10,485 nt of DNA from Candidatus Moraniibacteriota bacterium (GTDB lineage: Bacteria > Patescibacteriota > Minisyncoccia > Moranbacterales > GCA-2747515), in contig JALWAF010000067.1 in assembly GCA_027016355.1 (NCBI GenBank), forward strand, positions 922-11,406, given 5' to 3'. The translations under genes were made by a program, and so were the position numbers. This document shows, in pieces, positions 1-6,004 of the stretch (positions are counted from its first letter, which is position 1; each line of letters opens with the position of its first letter). The notes beneath the pieces are model-generated. The model searched no databases and was not told the origin of the DNA. It worked only from the letters and a program-made list of their open reading frames with translations.

Positions 1-2
1 GT

Positions 3-815
3 GTAATATTTTTTAATTTTCGAGAAGATCGTGCACGACAAATTACAACTGCTTTTGTACTTCCAGGATTTGAAAAATTTGCTCGTGGCGAAAGACTTGA
101 TCTTGATTTTGTTACAATGACTGAATATGACGAAGATTTACCAGTTAAAATTGCTTTTCCACCAGAAGAAGCAAAAAATGGACTTGGCGAGGTATTGAGC
201 AAACATAATTTTAAACAACTACGCATAGCTGAGACAGAAAAATATGCTCATGTCACTTACTTTTTCAATGGCGGTGAGGAAGAACCTTATCCTGGAGAAG
301 ATCATATACTAATTCCTTCTCCTGCAGTTGATAAATTTGATGAAGTACCTGCTATGAGTTCTTATGAATTAACTGATAAGGTTGTCGAAAAAATTAATGA
401 ACAAAAATATGATGTTGTAGTAATAAATTATGCAGCAGCTGACATGGTAGCTCACACAGGAAATGAAGATGCTGCAAAATTAGCTGCAAAAGCAATTGAC
501 GAATGTCTAAACAAATTAATAAAAACTGTACTTATTCAAGGAGGTTGTTTATTAATAACAGCAGATCATGGCAATATAGAAATAATGCGTAATTCTCATA
601 CTGGTGAGATTGATACAAAACACAATACAAGTCCAATTCCACTGTGGTATGTTACACCTGACAATCATCGCAAACGCACAGAAGAAGAAATTGTCCGTGG
701 TCAAACAGAAATTCGAGGGCTCATGAGTGATATTGCTCCGACAGTTTTGGATATAATGGAAATACGTAAACCTGACGAAATGCAAGGAGAGAGCTTGCTA
801 CCATCATTAAATTAA
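3..815 (+). CDS. gpmI: 2,3-bisphosphoglycerate-independent phosphoglycerate mutase, C-terminal part
   Basis: This is the glycolytic enzyme that interconverts 3- and 2-phosphoglycerate in the cytoplasm, using two metal ions and a phosphoserine intermediate. The frame is open from base 3, so the gene starts upstream; about 270 residues are present and the N-terminal portion with the catalytic serine is missing. Visible family signatures are NFREDRARQIT near the window start (substrate-binding arginines), FFNGGEEEPYPGED, DMVAHTGN (metal-binding Asp and His), TADHGNIE (metal-binding Asp-His) and KHNTSPIP (metal-binding His in this position in the family). An ATG at 117 lies inside the conserved domain, so it is not the start. 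The gene converges on clpP and shares a terminator with it. The family assignment is very secure. Confidence 0.96.
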   Translation, partial: VIFFNFREDRARQITTAFVLPGFEKFARGERLDLDFVTMTEYDEDLPVKIAFPPEEAKNGLGEVLSKHNFKQLRIAETEKYAHVTYFFNGGEEEPYPGEDHILIPSPAVDKFDEVPAMSSYELTDKVVEKINEQKYDVVVINYAAADMVAHTGNEDAAKLAAKAIDECLNKLIKTVLIQGGCLLITADHGNIEIMRNSHTGEIDTKHNTSPIPLWYVTPDNHRKRTEEEIVRGQTEIRGLMSDIAPTVLDIMEIRKPDEMQGESLLPSLN

Positions 816-836
816 AAAATCTACAAAACATAAATT

Positions 837-866
837 AAAAACCTCATCGGGATTAATGAGGTTTTT
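837..866. terminator. Bidirectional intrinsic terminator between gpmI and clpP
   Basis: An 11-bp perfect stem (837-847 AAAAACCTCAT pairing with 856-866) encloses an 8-nt loop. The right arm ends in five T on the plus strand and the left arm gives five T on the minus strand, so it can stop both convergent genes. It starts 21 bases after the gpmI stop and ends 26 bases before the clpP stop. Confidence 0.88.
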
Positions 867-892
867 AATTTTATAAAAGCAAATTTAATAAC

Positions 893-1471
893 TTATTTCA
901 CAATTTTGTCCACAATACCATATTTTTTAGCCTCTGTTGCACTCATAAAATTATCCCTATCACTATCTTTTTCAATTGTTGCCATTTTTTGACCTGTATG
1001 ATTAGCCATAATTTTGTTAAGCCTTTCTTTTGTTTTTAAAATATGTCTTGCATGGATATCTATGTCACTTGCCTGACCTTCTGTACCTCCCAAAACTTGA
1101 TGAATCATTACTTCTGCATTTGGTAATATAAATCTCTTTCCTTTTTCTCCTGCAGCAAGAAGCAATGAAGCAGCTGATGCAGCTGTACCTATGCAAATTG
1201 TTGATACGTCTGATTTAATATATTGCATTGTATCATAAATTGCCAAAGCACTTGTTACCACACCACCTGGAGAATTGATATACATTGTGATATCTTCTCC
1301 ACTACCTTGCGCCTCCAAAAATAACAATTGCGCGATAACACTATTAGCGACATCATCATCAATGCCTGTACCCAAAAAAACAATTCTATCCTTAAGAAGG
1401 CGTGAATAAATGTCATATGCACGTTCTGTTTGCCCACTTTTTTCTATCACTGTTGGAATATAATAACTCAT
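893..1471 (-). CDS. clpP: ATP-dependent Clp protease proteolytic subunit ClpP
   Basis: ClpP is the serine peptidase of the Clp degradation machine; it forms a double heptameric barrel fed by ClpX/ClpA-type unfoldases. At 192 residues the length is typical. The catalytic triad is visible as Ser99 in GTAASAAS, His124 in VMIHQ and Asp173 in the SDRDNFMS segment; the YINSPGG strand (residues 64-70) is also present. The serine motif is GTAASAA rather than the common GMAASMG, a mild variation. The N-terminus has no long propeptide. The gene follows tig with a 54-nt gap, matching the widespread tig-clpP pair, but no clpX follows because gpmI converges from the other side. There is no clear Shine-Dalgarno; a TATAAT lies 8 nt before the ATG. 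Confidence 0.97.
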   Translation of the reverse strand: MSYYIPTVIEKSGQTERAYDIYSRLLKDRIVFLGTGIDDDVANSVIAQLLFLEAQGSGEDITMYINSPGGVVTSALAIYDTMQYIKSDVSTICIGTAASAASLLLAAGEKGKRFILPNAEVMIHQVLGGTEGQASDIDIHARHILKTKERLNKIMANHTGQKMATIEKDSDRDNFMSATEAKKYGIVDKIVK

Positions 1472-1479
1472 ATTTTACT

Positions 1480-1485
1480 ATTATA
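1480..1485 (-). promoter_or_regulatory. Candidate -10 box just upstream of clpP
   Basis: A perfect TATAAT on the minus strand ends 8 nt before the clpP ATG. If used, transcription would begin at or very near the start codon, giving a leaderless clpP mRNA. No convincing -35 hexamer is present at the usual spacing, and the gene can also be read from upstream through tig. Confidence 0.4.
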
Positions 1486-1489
1486 CATC

Positions 1490-1512
1490 GTGATAAATAT
1501 GAAATTTATCAC
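1490..1512. repeat. 9-bp inverted repeat between tig and clpP
   Basis: GTGATAAAT (1490-1498) and ATTTATCAC (1504-1512) form a perfect dyad with a 5-nt spacer. It lies just upstream of the candidate clpP -10 box. It has no T-run, so it is not a typical terminator; it may be an operator-like dyad or an RNA hairpin in the tig-clpP transcript. Confidence 0.5.
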
Positions 1513-1525
1513 TGCACAAATTAAC

Positions 1526-2815
1526 TTATAACTTTTCAAGCATTTCAAATACTTTATTATTTCGCATCACACCTCTTGTATAATCATATAATTGTTCCAT
1601 ATTAATATTCTTTTCCATATCTTCCACACCTTTGTACATTGCAAGTGTTTTATTCATTTCCTCTTCTATCTCTTTACTATCAACATTGATTTCCTCGTCA
1701 TCAGCAAGTTGCTCCAATACAAGTGCACTTATTACACGCTTTTTTGCCTGTGGTTTCCATTCTTCTTCTAATTCTTCACGCTTTTTGCCAATCTTTTTTA
1801 GATATTCATCAAACTTCATACCACTCATAGACAATTGTTGTTCAAACTCTCCCACCATTCTTTGCATCTCATCATCCAATATCATCTGTGGTAATTCAAT
1901 CTCAACTAATGATACAAGGGCATCAAGATATTTTGTACGTCGTTCTTCGTCAATTTTTTTCTTAGCCTCTTTTTCCATTCCTTCTTTTAGGCTTTTTTTC
2001 AAATCATCAAGAGTCTTAAATTGCTTACCAAGAGATGCTGCAAATGCGTCATCTATTTTTGGAGTTACACGCTCTTCTACAGCTTTAAGTACAACCTCAA
2101 AAGTTGCCTTTTTACCAGCAAGATGACTAGCGTGGTAACTCTTAGGAAATTCTAGTTCAAATGTTTTTTCATCACCCTTTTTCATTCCAATAATTTCTTC
2201 TTCAAAACCTGGAATAAAAACTCCTTTGCCCAAAATAAGTGAGTGATTTTTACTTGTACCATTTTCTATAATTACGCCGTCTTGTTTAACCGTAAAATCA
2301 ACTTGTACATGATCACCACTTTTTGCTGCACGATCAACTGGATTATGTTGTGCTCTAGAAGCAGCGACTTGTTCTAACTCTTTTTGCACATCTTCATCAG
2401 TAATTTCAACTTTTTCGTTTTTACTTTGAGCGTTAATTTTTTTGATGGATTTTGCCCAATTTTTGGGTAATTCAATCTCTGGAATCACTGCAACATTAAT
2501 TCGAATCTCAATATCATTTCCTTGCGCCAATTTTATTACGCTTACACGTGGTGCACCAATTGTTTTGAGAGCTTCTTTTTTAATAATCTCCATGTAATAA
2601 GCTCTGAGCATTTTGTCCGCAACTTCTGAGAGGAGCTTTGTCTTATCAACTTTTGTTTCTGCTATTTCTTGTGGTACAGCACCTTTGCGAAAACCTTTAA
2701 CTGACACATTTTTCACAGCATCAGCCATCATTGCATCAAATTCAACTTGAGCATCCGCCCAAGGAATTGTTACATCAATTTGCGTTTCATTACCCTTTTC
2801 AATTTTGTAATCCAT
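1526..2815 (-). CDS. tig: Trigger factor, ribosome-associated chaperone and prolyl isomerase
   Basis: Trigger factor binds the ribosome exit site through L23 and protects emerging chains. The 429-residue product has all three family parts: an N-terminal ribosome-binding domain with the docking signature GFRKG (residues 41-45), an FKBP-type isomerase domain (about 166-247, from GDHVQVDF through LGKGVFIPGFEE to FEVVLKAVEE), and a long charged helical C-terminal chaperone domain (about 255-429). The length is normal for the family. The gene lies 38 nt after nusA and 54 nt before clpP, consistent with one transcript. The start is supported by the usual N-terminal sequence, but no Shine-Dalgarno is visible. 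Instead a 16-bp element nearly identical to one before nusA sits 5 nt upstream of the ATG. Confidence 0.96.
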   Translation of the reverse strand: MDYKIEKGNETQIDVTIPWADAQVEFDAMMADAVKNVSVKGFRKGAVPQEIAETKVDKTKLLSEVADKMLRAYYMEIIKKEALKTIGAPRVSVIKLAQGNDIEIRINVAVIPEIELPKNWAKSIKKINAQSKNEKVEITDEDVQKELEQVAASRAQHNPVDRAAKSGDHVQVDFTVKQDGVIIENGTSKNHSLILGKGVFIPGFEEEIIGMKKGDEKTFELEFPKSYHASHLAGKKATFEVVLKAVEERVTPKIDDAFAASLGKQFKTLDDLKKSLKEGMEKEAKKKIDEERRTKYLDALVSLVEIELPQMILDDEMQRMVGEFEQQLSMSGMKFDEYLKKIGKKREELEEEWKPQAKKRVISALVLEQLADDEEINVDSKEIEEEMNKTLAMYKGVEDMEKNINMEQLYDYTRGVMRNNKVFEMLEKL

Positions 2816-2820
2816 TTGTC

Positions 2821-2836
2821 TAATATGTTAGTAATT
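2821..2836 (-). promoter_or_regulatory. 16-bp upstream element shared with nusA (tig copy)
   Basis: On the minus strand this reads AATTACTAACATATTA and is followed by 5 nt and the tig ATG. It matches the element before nusA at 15 of 16 positions and with the same spacing. Function unknown; it could be an AT-rich -10 region for a nearly leaderless mRNA or a translation signal replacing a Shine-Dalgarno. Confidence 0.45.
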
Positions 2837-2853
2837 AGTGATTTGGTAAACAA

Positions 2854-4230
2854 TTATTCTTTATCTTCACTTTTGTCAGTAGTCTTTTCAGAGTTTTCTT
2901 CATCTTCACTTTCAGTATCTTTGTCTTTATCATCAGATTTTTCTACAACCTCTTCTGCTTTTTCAGATTTCTCATCCACGTCATCCACTATTTCATCTTG
3001 AACTTCTTCGACACTCTCAGCCTCTTCAACATCTTCAGTATTCTCATCATTTCCTGGCACACTACTTTCTCCAGCACTAATTACATCCAAATTCCAACCA
3101 GTCAACTTTACAGCCAAGCGCACATTCTGTCCACGCTTTCCAATTGCCAACGATAATTGATCATCAGGCACAATCACTGTTGCTTTTTGAGCTTCTTCAT
3201 CAAGATCCACAGAAATAACAGAAGCTGGCGAAAGAGCTGCAGCAATAAATTCCTCCATATCTTCACTCCATTCAATAATATCCACTTTTTCACCACCTAA
3301 TTCATCGATAATTGCATTTACACGTGTTCCTTTTTGTCCTACACATGAACCTATTGGATCAATCCCTTCTTCTTCTGTATATACTGCTATTTTGCTACGT
3401 GAACCAGCCTCTCGTGCAATTGCTTTGAGCTCCACAGTTCCTGCAAAAATCTCTGGCACTTCCAATTCAAATAAACGACGCAATAATTCTGGATGTACAC
3501 GAGACAATTTAATACCAGGACCTTTTGGGTCAAGCTCCACACTCTCTACAAATACCTTCACACGTTGCCCTACATTATAACTTTCACCACGAACTTGCTC
3601 TCTAGGAAAAAGCACGCCTACAGATTTGCCTAAATCTATAAATACATTTTTCCCCTCTATACGCTGTACTGTACCATTGACGATTTCTCCTTCTTTTTCT
3701 TTGTACTCTGTGTACATCGCATTACGTTCTGCTTCACGAATTCTCTGAATAATAACTTGTTTTGCAGTTTGAGCTGCCACACGACCAAAATCAGTATATG
3801 ATGGCAATTCTTCTTCAACAATTTGCCCCAATTCTACATCACCATAAATTTTCTTTGCATCATCAATCATGATATCTCTCTCTGGGTTAAATCTAGGTTT
3901 TTTTTCTTCCTCTTCCAAACTTCCTTCTTCAATTATATCTGTTACTTCTTCTGTAGAATCTGTTTCTTTTTTTTCATCAGCATCTGGATCAATAAATTCT
4001 CTAGTTGTCTCATCTACAACCTCTTTCAACAGAAAAAACTTCATGTCTCCCGACGTGCTATTGAGTTCTGCTCGAATATTTTGCCCTCGCTTACCATATT
4101 CTTTTTTGTAAGCTGCTGCAATAGCAGTCTCTACTGTTTCCATTACATCTTTAGCATCAATTCCTTTTTCCTCTGCAAGAGCTGTCATTGCTCCAGTAAA
4201 ATCACTAAATGGATTTTTTTCATCTGTCAT
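2854..4230 (-). CDS. nusA: Transcription termination/antitermination factor NusA
   Basis: NusA binds RNA polymerase and nascent RNA and modulates pausing, termination and antitermination. The 458-residue product shows an N-terminal polymerase-binding domain (1-180), an S1 RNA-binding domain (about 181-245, GEIVNGTVQRIEGKNVFIDL), KH1 (about 250-330, with CVGQKGTRV) and KH2 (about 350-386, with AIGKRGQNVRLAV). Two acidic additions stand out: an insert at about 83-115 inside the N-terminal domain, and a disordered Glu/Asp/Ser/Lys tail at about 390-458. The acidic repeats found in some longer NusA proteins are not seen. Usual neighbours rimP and infB are absent; instead tig and clpP follow. There is no Shine-Dalgarno; the shared 16-bp element precedes the ATG. 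Confidence 0.96.
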   Translation of the reverse strand: MTDEKNPFSDFTGAMTALAEEKGIDAKDVMETVETAIAAAYKKEYGKRGQNIRAELNSTSGDMKFFLLKEVVDETTREFIDPDADEKKETDSTEEVTDIIEEGSLEEEEKKPRFNPERDIMIDDAKKIYGDVELGQIVEEELPSYTDFGRVAAQTAKQVIIQRIREAERNAMYTEYKEKEGEIVNGTVQRIEGKNVFIDLGKSVGVLFPREQVRGESYNVGQRVKVFVESVELDPKGPGIKLSRVHPELLRRLFELEVPEIFAGTVELKAIAREAGSRSKIAVYTEEEGIDPIGSCVGQKGTRVNAIIDELGGEKVDIIEWSEDMEEFIAAALSPASVISVDLDEEAQKATVIVPDDQLSLAIGKRGQNVRLAVKLTGWNLDVISAGESSVPGNDENTEDVEEAESVEEVQDEIVDDVDEKSEKAEEVVEKSDDKDKDTESEDEENSEKTTDKSEDKE

Positions 4231-4235
4231 ATGTT

Positions 4236-4251
4236 TAATATATTAGTAATT
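4236..4251 (-). promoter_or_regulatory. 16-bp upstream element shared with tig (nusA copy)
   Basis: On the minus strand this reads AATTACTAATATATTA and is followed by 5 nt and the nusA ATG. It is the partner of the tig element at 2821-2836, with one mismatch. A shorter related string, AATTACTAATA, also precedes the pilin gene that starts at 7377. Confidence 0.45.
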
Positions 4252-4275
4252 AATATGTTAATAAATTAAATTAGT

Positions 4276-4530
4276 TTACCCTGTTAAATAAGATTTGAGA
4301 CGGTTTTTTAGAAACATTTTTCCAAAATGAGTTTTGAGATATTTTTCCCTATGTGTTGCATCTTGTTGATTGATACAAGCTTCATAGTAGATGAGCTTTA
4401 ACGGTCTTCTATTTTTTGTTGATTCAACAAAACCTTTATTATGCTGTTCAAATCTTAATTTTAAATTTTTTGTATACCCTGTATAATTTTTATTATCTTT
4501 TTCACTTCGTAAAACATATGTGTAATACAT
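4276..4530 (-). CDS. Small GIY-YIG nuclease family protein
   Basis: This 84-residue protein is a single stand-alone GIY-YIG nuclease domain of the UPF0213/YhbQ-like type. The first motif is degenerate (YTYVL, residues 3-7) and the second is NYTGYT (15-20) in place of YIG. The expected catalytic Arg is present as Arg26 in LRFEQHN, and the metal-binding Glu as Glu62 in REKYLKTHFG, so the domain may be active. Its last codons (YLTG and stop) lie in the left arm of a 14-bp perfect inverted repeat whose other arm lies 20 nt upstream of its start codon. It is therefore likely a mobile or formerly mobile gene sitting in the leader of nusA. Cellular role and target are unknown. No good Shine-Dalgarno is seen. 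Confidence 0.88.
   Translation of the reverse strand: MYYTYVLRSEKDNKNYTGYTKNLKLRFEQHNKGFVESTKNRRPLKLIYYEACINQQDATHREKYLKTHFGKMFLKNRLKSYLTG
4278..4291 (+). repeat. Left arm of 14-bp inverted repeat
   Basis: ACCCTGTTAAATAA, the exact reverse complement of 4551-4564. It overlaps the last codons of the nuclease gene. Confidence 0.9.
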
Positions 4531-4550
4531 AAATCTTTAGAAATTTAAAA

Positions 4551-4564
4551 TTATTTAACAGGGT
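4551..4564 (-). repeat. Right arm of 14-bp inverted repeat
   Basis: TTATTTAACAGGGT, the exact reverse complement of 4278-4291. It lies 20 nt upstream of the nuclease start codon in the leader transcribed from the minus-strand promoter. Confidence 0.9.
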
Positions 4565-4628
4565 TAAAATAAAAATCCGCGTCATCCAGACCCGAATCAT
4601 CTTAAACTCTATCTCATTTCATAGACTT

Positions 4629-4656
4629 ATTATAGCAAAACTAATCCGTTAGTCAA
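4629..4656 (-). promoter_or_regulatory. Sigma-70 type promoter for the nuclease-nusA-tig-clpP run
   Basis: On the minus strand TTGACT (4656-4651) is separated by 16 nt from TATAAT (4634-4629), which is preceded by TGC, an extended -10. The predicted start is near 4622, about 92 nt before the nuclease ATG. It is divergent from the promoter at 4659-4687, with only 2 bp between the two -35 boxes. The intervening leader (4565-4622) holds a short GC-richer stretch but no recognised riboswitch. Confidence 0.75.
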
Positions 4657-4658
4657 TC

Positions 4659-4687
4659 TTGACAAAACCCAAAAAGTATGCTATACT
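4659..4687 (+). promoter_or_regulatory. Strong extended -10 promoter of the unknown three-gene operon
   Basis: A consensus TTGACA (4659-4664) is followed by a 17-nt spacer and TATACT (4682-4687), preceded by TGC to give an extended -10. The predicted start is close to 4694. This is the best promoter match in the window and implies strong or regulated expression of the genes from 4821. Confidence 0.82.
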
Positions 4688-4693
4688 GACGTA

Positions 4694-4820
4694 TCACAGT
4701 AATAAAGTGCTCTAGTAGTGCCTAATTCTGTGAATAATGGTAAATTTAATGCTTTTTTTAAAAGCAAATTATAAAATTTGAACCATTAAAGGTTCATTAA
4801 CAAATAAGGAGGATCATGCT
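4694..4820 (+). promoter_or_regulatory. Structured leader RNA before the unknown operon
   Basis: The leader of about 127 nt contains several possible stems: TCACAG (4694-4699) with CTGTGA (4728-4733); a hairpin GCTTTT with AAAAGC around 4751-4764, nested between ATGGT (4737-4741) and ACCAT (4782-4786); and TGAACC (4779-4784) with GGTTCA (4791-4796). The last two pairings use the same bases and so exclude each other, an arrangement suited to switching. No known riboswitch class was recognised. The Shine-Dalgarno follows 9 nt after the last stem. Confidence 0.45.
4806..4813 (+). promoter_or_regulatory. Strong ribosome binding site of the first island gene
   Basis: AAGGAGGA lies 7 nt before the ATG at 4821 and fixes that start. 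It stands out because most minus-strand genes of this window lack a recognisable Shine-Dalgarno. Confidence 0.85.
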
Positions 4821-5504
4821 ATGTCAACAAAAGTTATTGATACAGCAAAAAAAATAGGTGACAGAGTAAGTCATTTACATACCCTGCTTTCTGGTGTTCA
4901 GAGTTTTTTCAAAGTCAATATGGGTGCAGATGCGAATCCTTCCAAAGAGGGCATGCAGGCTGCAAAAAATGGCAAAGGACCAGTTGACGAATCAAATTTT
5001 CTAGAAGCACTGGCTATAGCTGGTGCAGAACTATTTGCTGAAACACAACATAGTCGTAATGCAGTAAATGAAATGGAAGATAAAGTTGTAATTGTAATAG
5101 GCTCCTACCCTCCTCCACGACGTGAGGATATAATATTGTATCTAGGGTTGGGTGAAAAGCCAATTACGAAAAATGTATTTTCTGGTAAATATGATAAAAA
5201 TGGCAAGAAGATATTTGACCAAATAAAAACAACTCGTAATGAGCGAGGAATTAATATCCTGAAAACGTGGATGTTAAAAACACCAGAACAAATACATAAC
5301 ATTATAAATTCAACCGTGGGAACAGGTGAATACAGGCTTTACCGCTTTCAGCAGATAATTGATTATGCCGAAAGGTATGTTGCCACCATGGAGAAAAAAC
5401 ACGGTAAGCTACCAGAACGCAAATCTCTTGAGGAATTGCGTGCGGAAAATGGCACAAATCCATTTTCTACACTGTACAAATCATTGTCTTGGAGGAAAAA
5501 ATAA
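4821..5504 (+). CDS. Uncharacterised soluble protein, first gene of a three-gene operon
   Basis: I do not recognise this 227-residue protein. It has no signal peptide and no convincing membrane segment, so it is probably cytoplasmic. It looks like a mainly helical N-terminal part (1-85), a short hydrophobic strand VVIVIGS (89-95) leading into YPPPRREDI (96-104), a central region with LGLGEKPITKNVFSG (108-122) and basic stretches, and a charged helical C-terminus (about 175-227) ending in SWRKK. There are no cysteines. The start is fixed by AAGGAGGA 7 nt upstream. Its TAA stop shares a base with the ATG of the next gene, which implies translational coupling and a shared function. A membrane-partner role is possible but unproven. 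Real coding status is supported by the promoter, ribosome binding site and coupling. Confidence 0.85.
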   Translation: MSTKVIDTAKKIGDRVSHLHTLLSGVQSFFKVNMGADANPSKEGMQAAKNGKGPVDESNFLEALAIAGAELFAETQHSRNAVNEMEDKVVIVIGSYPPPRREDIILYLGLGEKPITKNVFSGKYDKNGKKIFDQIKTTRNERGINILKTWMLKTPEQIHNIINSTVGTGEYRLYRFQQIIDYAERYVATMEKKHGKLPERKSLEELRAENGTNPFSTLYKSLSWRKK

Positions 5505-6001
5505 TGGAAACAGTTACCAATGCAATTCGCTATTTCGTTCACGAAAATAGCGATGAGGTGGCCCGAGCTGAAGAGCGATTCGTATCAACGACAAGTTCGT
5601 TGTATACAACCCTGATGTTCAGTCTTGTAGCAATTATTTGTATGTTCGCTATTCACATGGCAGTGAATATTGAATTCAATGCGTACAAAAAGATTGGTCT
5701 ACTTTTTATGTCCATCTCACTGTTTGCAATAATATTAAATCTATTTTATGCAAGGCACATTTTTAAAGTGGCCTTGGCTGGTGGTGTTTACGGGGTTGCT
5801 CGTAGTAACGTCAGTGGAATAGATGGCACGAAAGAATTTTTGTCACAGTATTTTGCAGCAGGATTCAAAATCATGGCAGGAATAGTTGTATTATTTGGCA
5901 TTCCTTCTGTAATTGATTTTACATGGACAAGTGCAGGTATTGTTGTATGCATTTCTCTATTTATCGGATTTAATGCTTTTTCAGAAAAAATTGGAGGATG
6001 A
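5504..6001 (+). CDS. Uncharacterised four-helix membrane protein
   Basis: This 165-residue protein is not one I recognise. After a charged N-terminal helix (1-30, ENSDEVARAEERF) it has four likely membrane segments at about 34-56, 63-83, 118-137 and 142-158, with a loop at 92-117 containing GGVYGVARSNVSGIDG. It is therefore probably an inner-membrane protein with both ends cytoplasmic. I chose the ATG at 5504 over an in-frame TTG at 5489 because GGAGG (5491-5495) is 8 nt upstream of the ATG and lies after the TTG. The start overlaps the stop of the previous gene. The gene ends in TGA at 5999-6001, the only TGA stop in the window, and the next gene begins one codon later in the same frame. Confidence 0.85.
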   Translation: METVTNAIRYFVHENSDEVARAEERFVSTTSSLYTTLMFSLVAIICMFAIHMAVNIEFNAYKKIGLLFMSISLFAIILNLFYARHIFKVALAGGVYGVARSNVSGIDGTKEFLSQYFAAGFKIMAGIVVLFGIPSVIDFTWTSAGIVVCISLFIGFNAFSEKIGG

Positions 6002-6004
6002 GAC

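Larger units (their letters stand above)
4278..4564. mobile_element. Putative GIY-YIG mobile unit bounded by inverted repeats
   Basis: This 287-bp block contains one nuclease gene and nothing else, and its two ends are exact reverse complements over 14 bp. It sits between the consensus promoter at 4629-4656 and nusA, a place where an insertion would leave both functional. No flanking target duplication is evident. That it moves is an inference from the arrangement and nuclease content. Confidence 0.5.

Noticed and set aside
117..119. ATG at 117 as the gpmI start
   Set aside because: The frame is open to the window edge and the upstream residues match the conserved substrate-binding segment.
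1632..2126. 164-codon plus-strand open frame inside tig
   Set aside because: Antisense to a well-supported trigger factor gene; low-complexity Ser/Phe composition of a shadow frame.
2747..3001. Serine-rich plus-strand open frame opposite the nusA tail
   Set aside because: It is the antisense of the acidic Glu/Asp/Ser codons and has no ribosome binding site or family resemblance.
4694..4820. Known riboswitch in the island leader
   Set aside because: No recognised aptamer core was seen; only generic alternative stems.
5489..5503. TTG start for the four-helix membrane protein
   Set aside because: The Shine-Dalgarno GGAGG lies after this codon and is well placed for the ATG at 5504.
5999..6001. 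Use of an alternative genetic code with TGA as glycine
   Set aside because: nusA, tig, clpP and the pilins contain no internal TGA and terminate normally, so the standard code fits the window; only the island junction remains curious.
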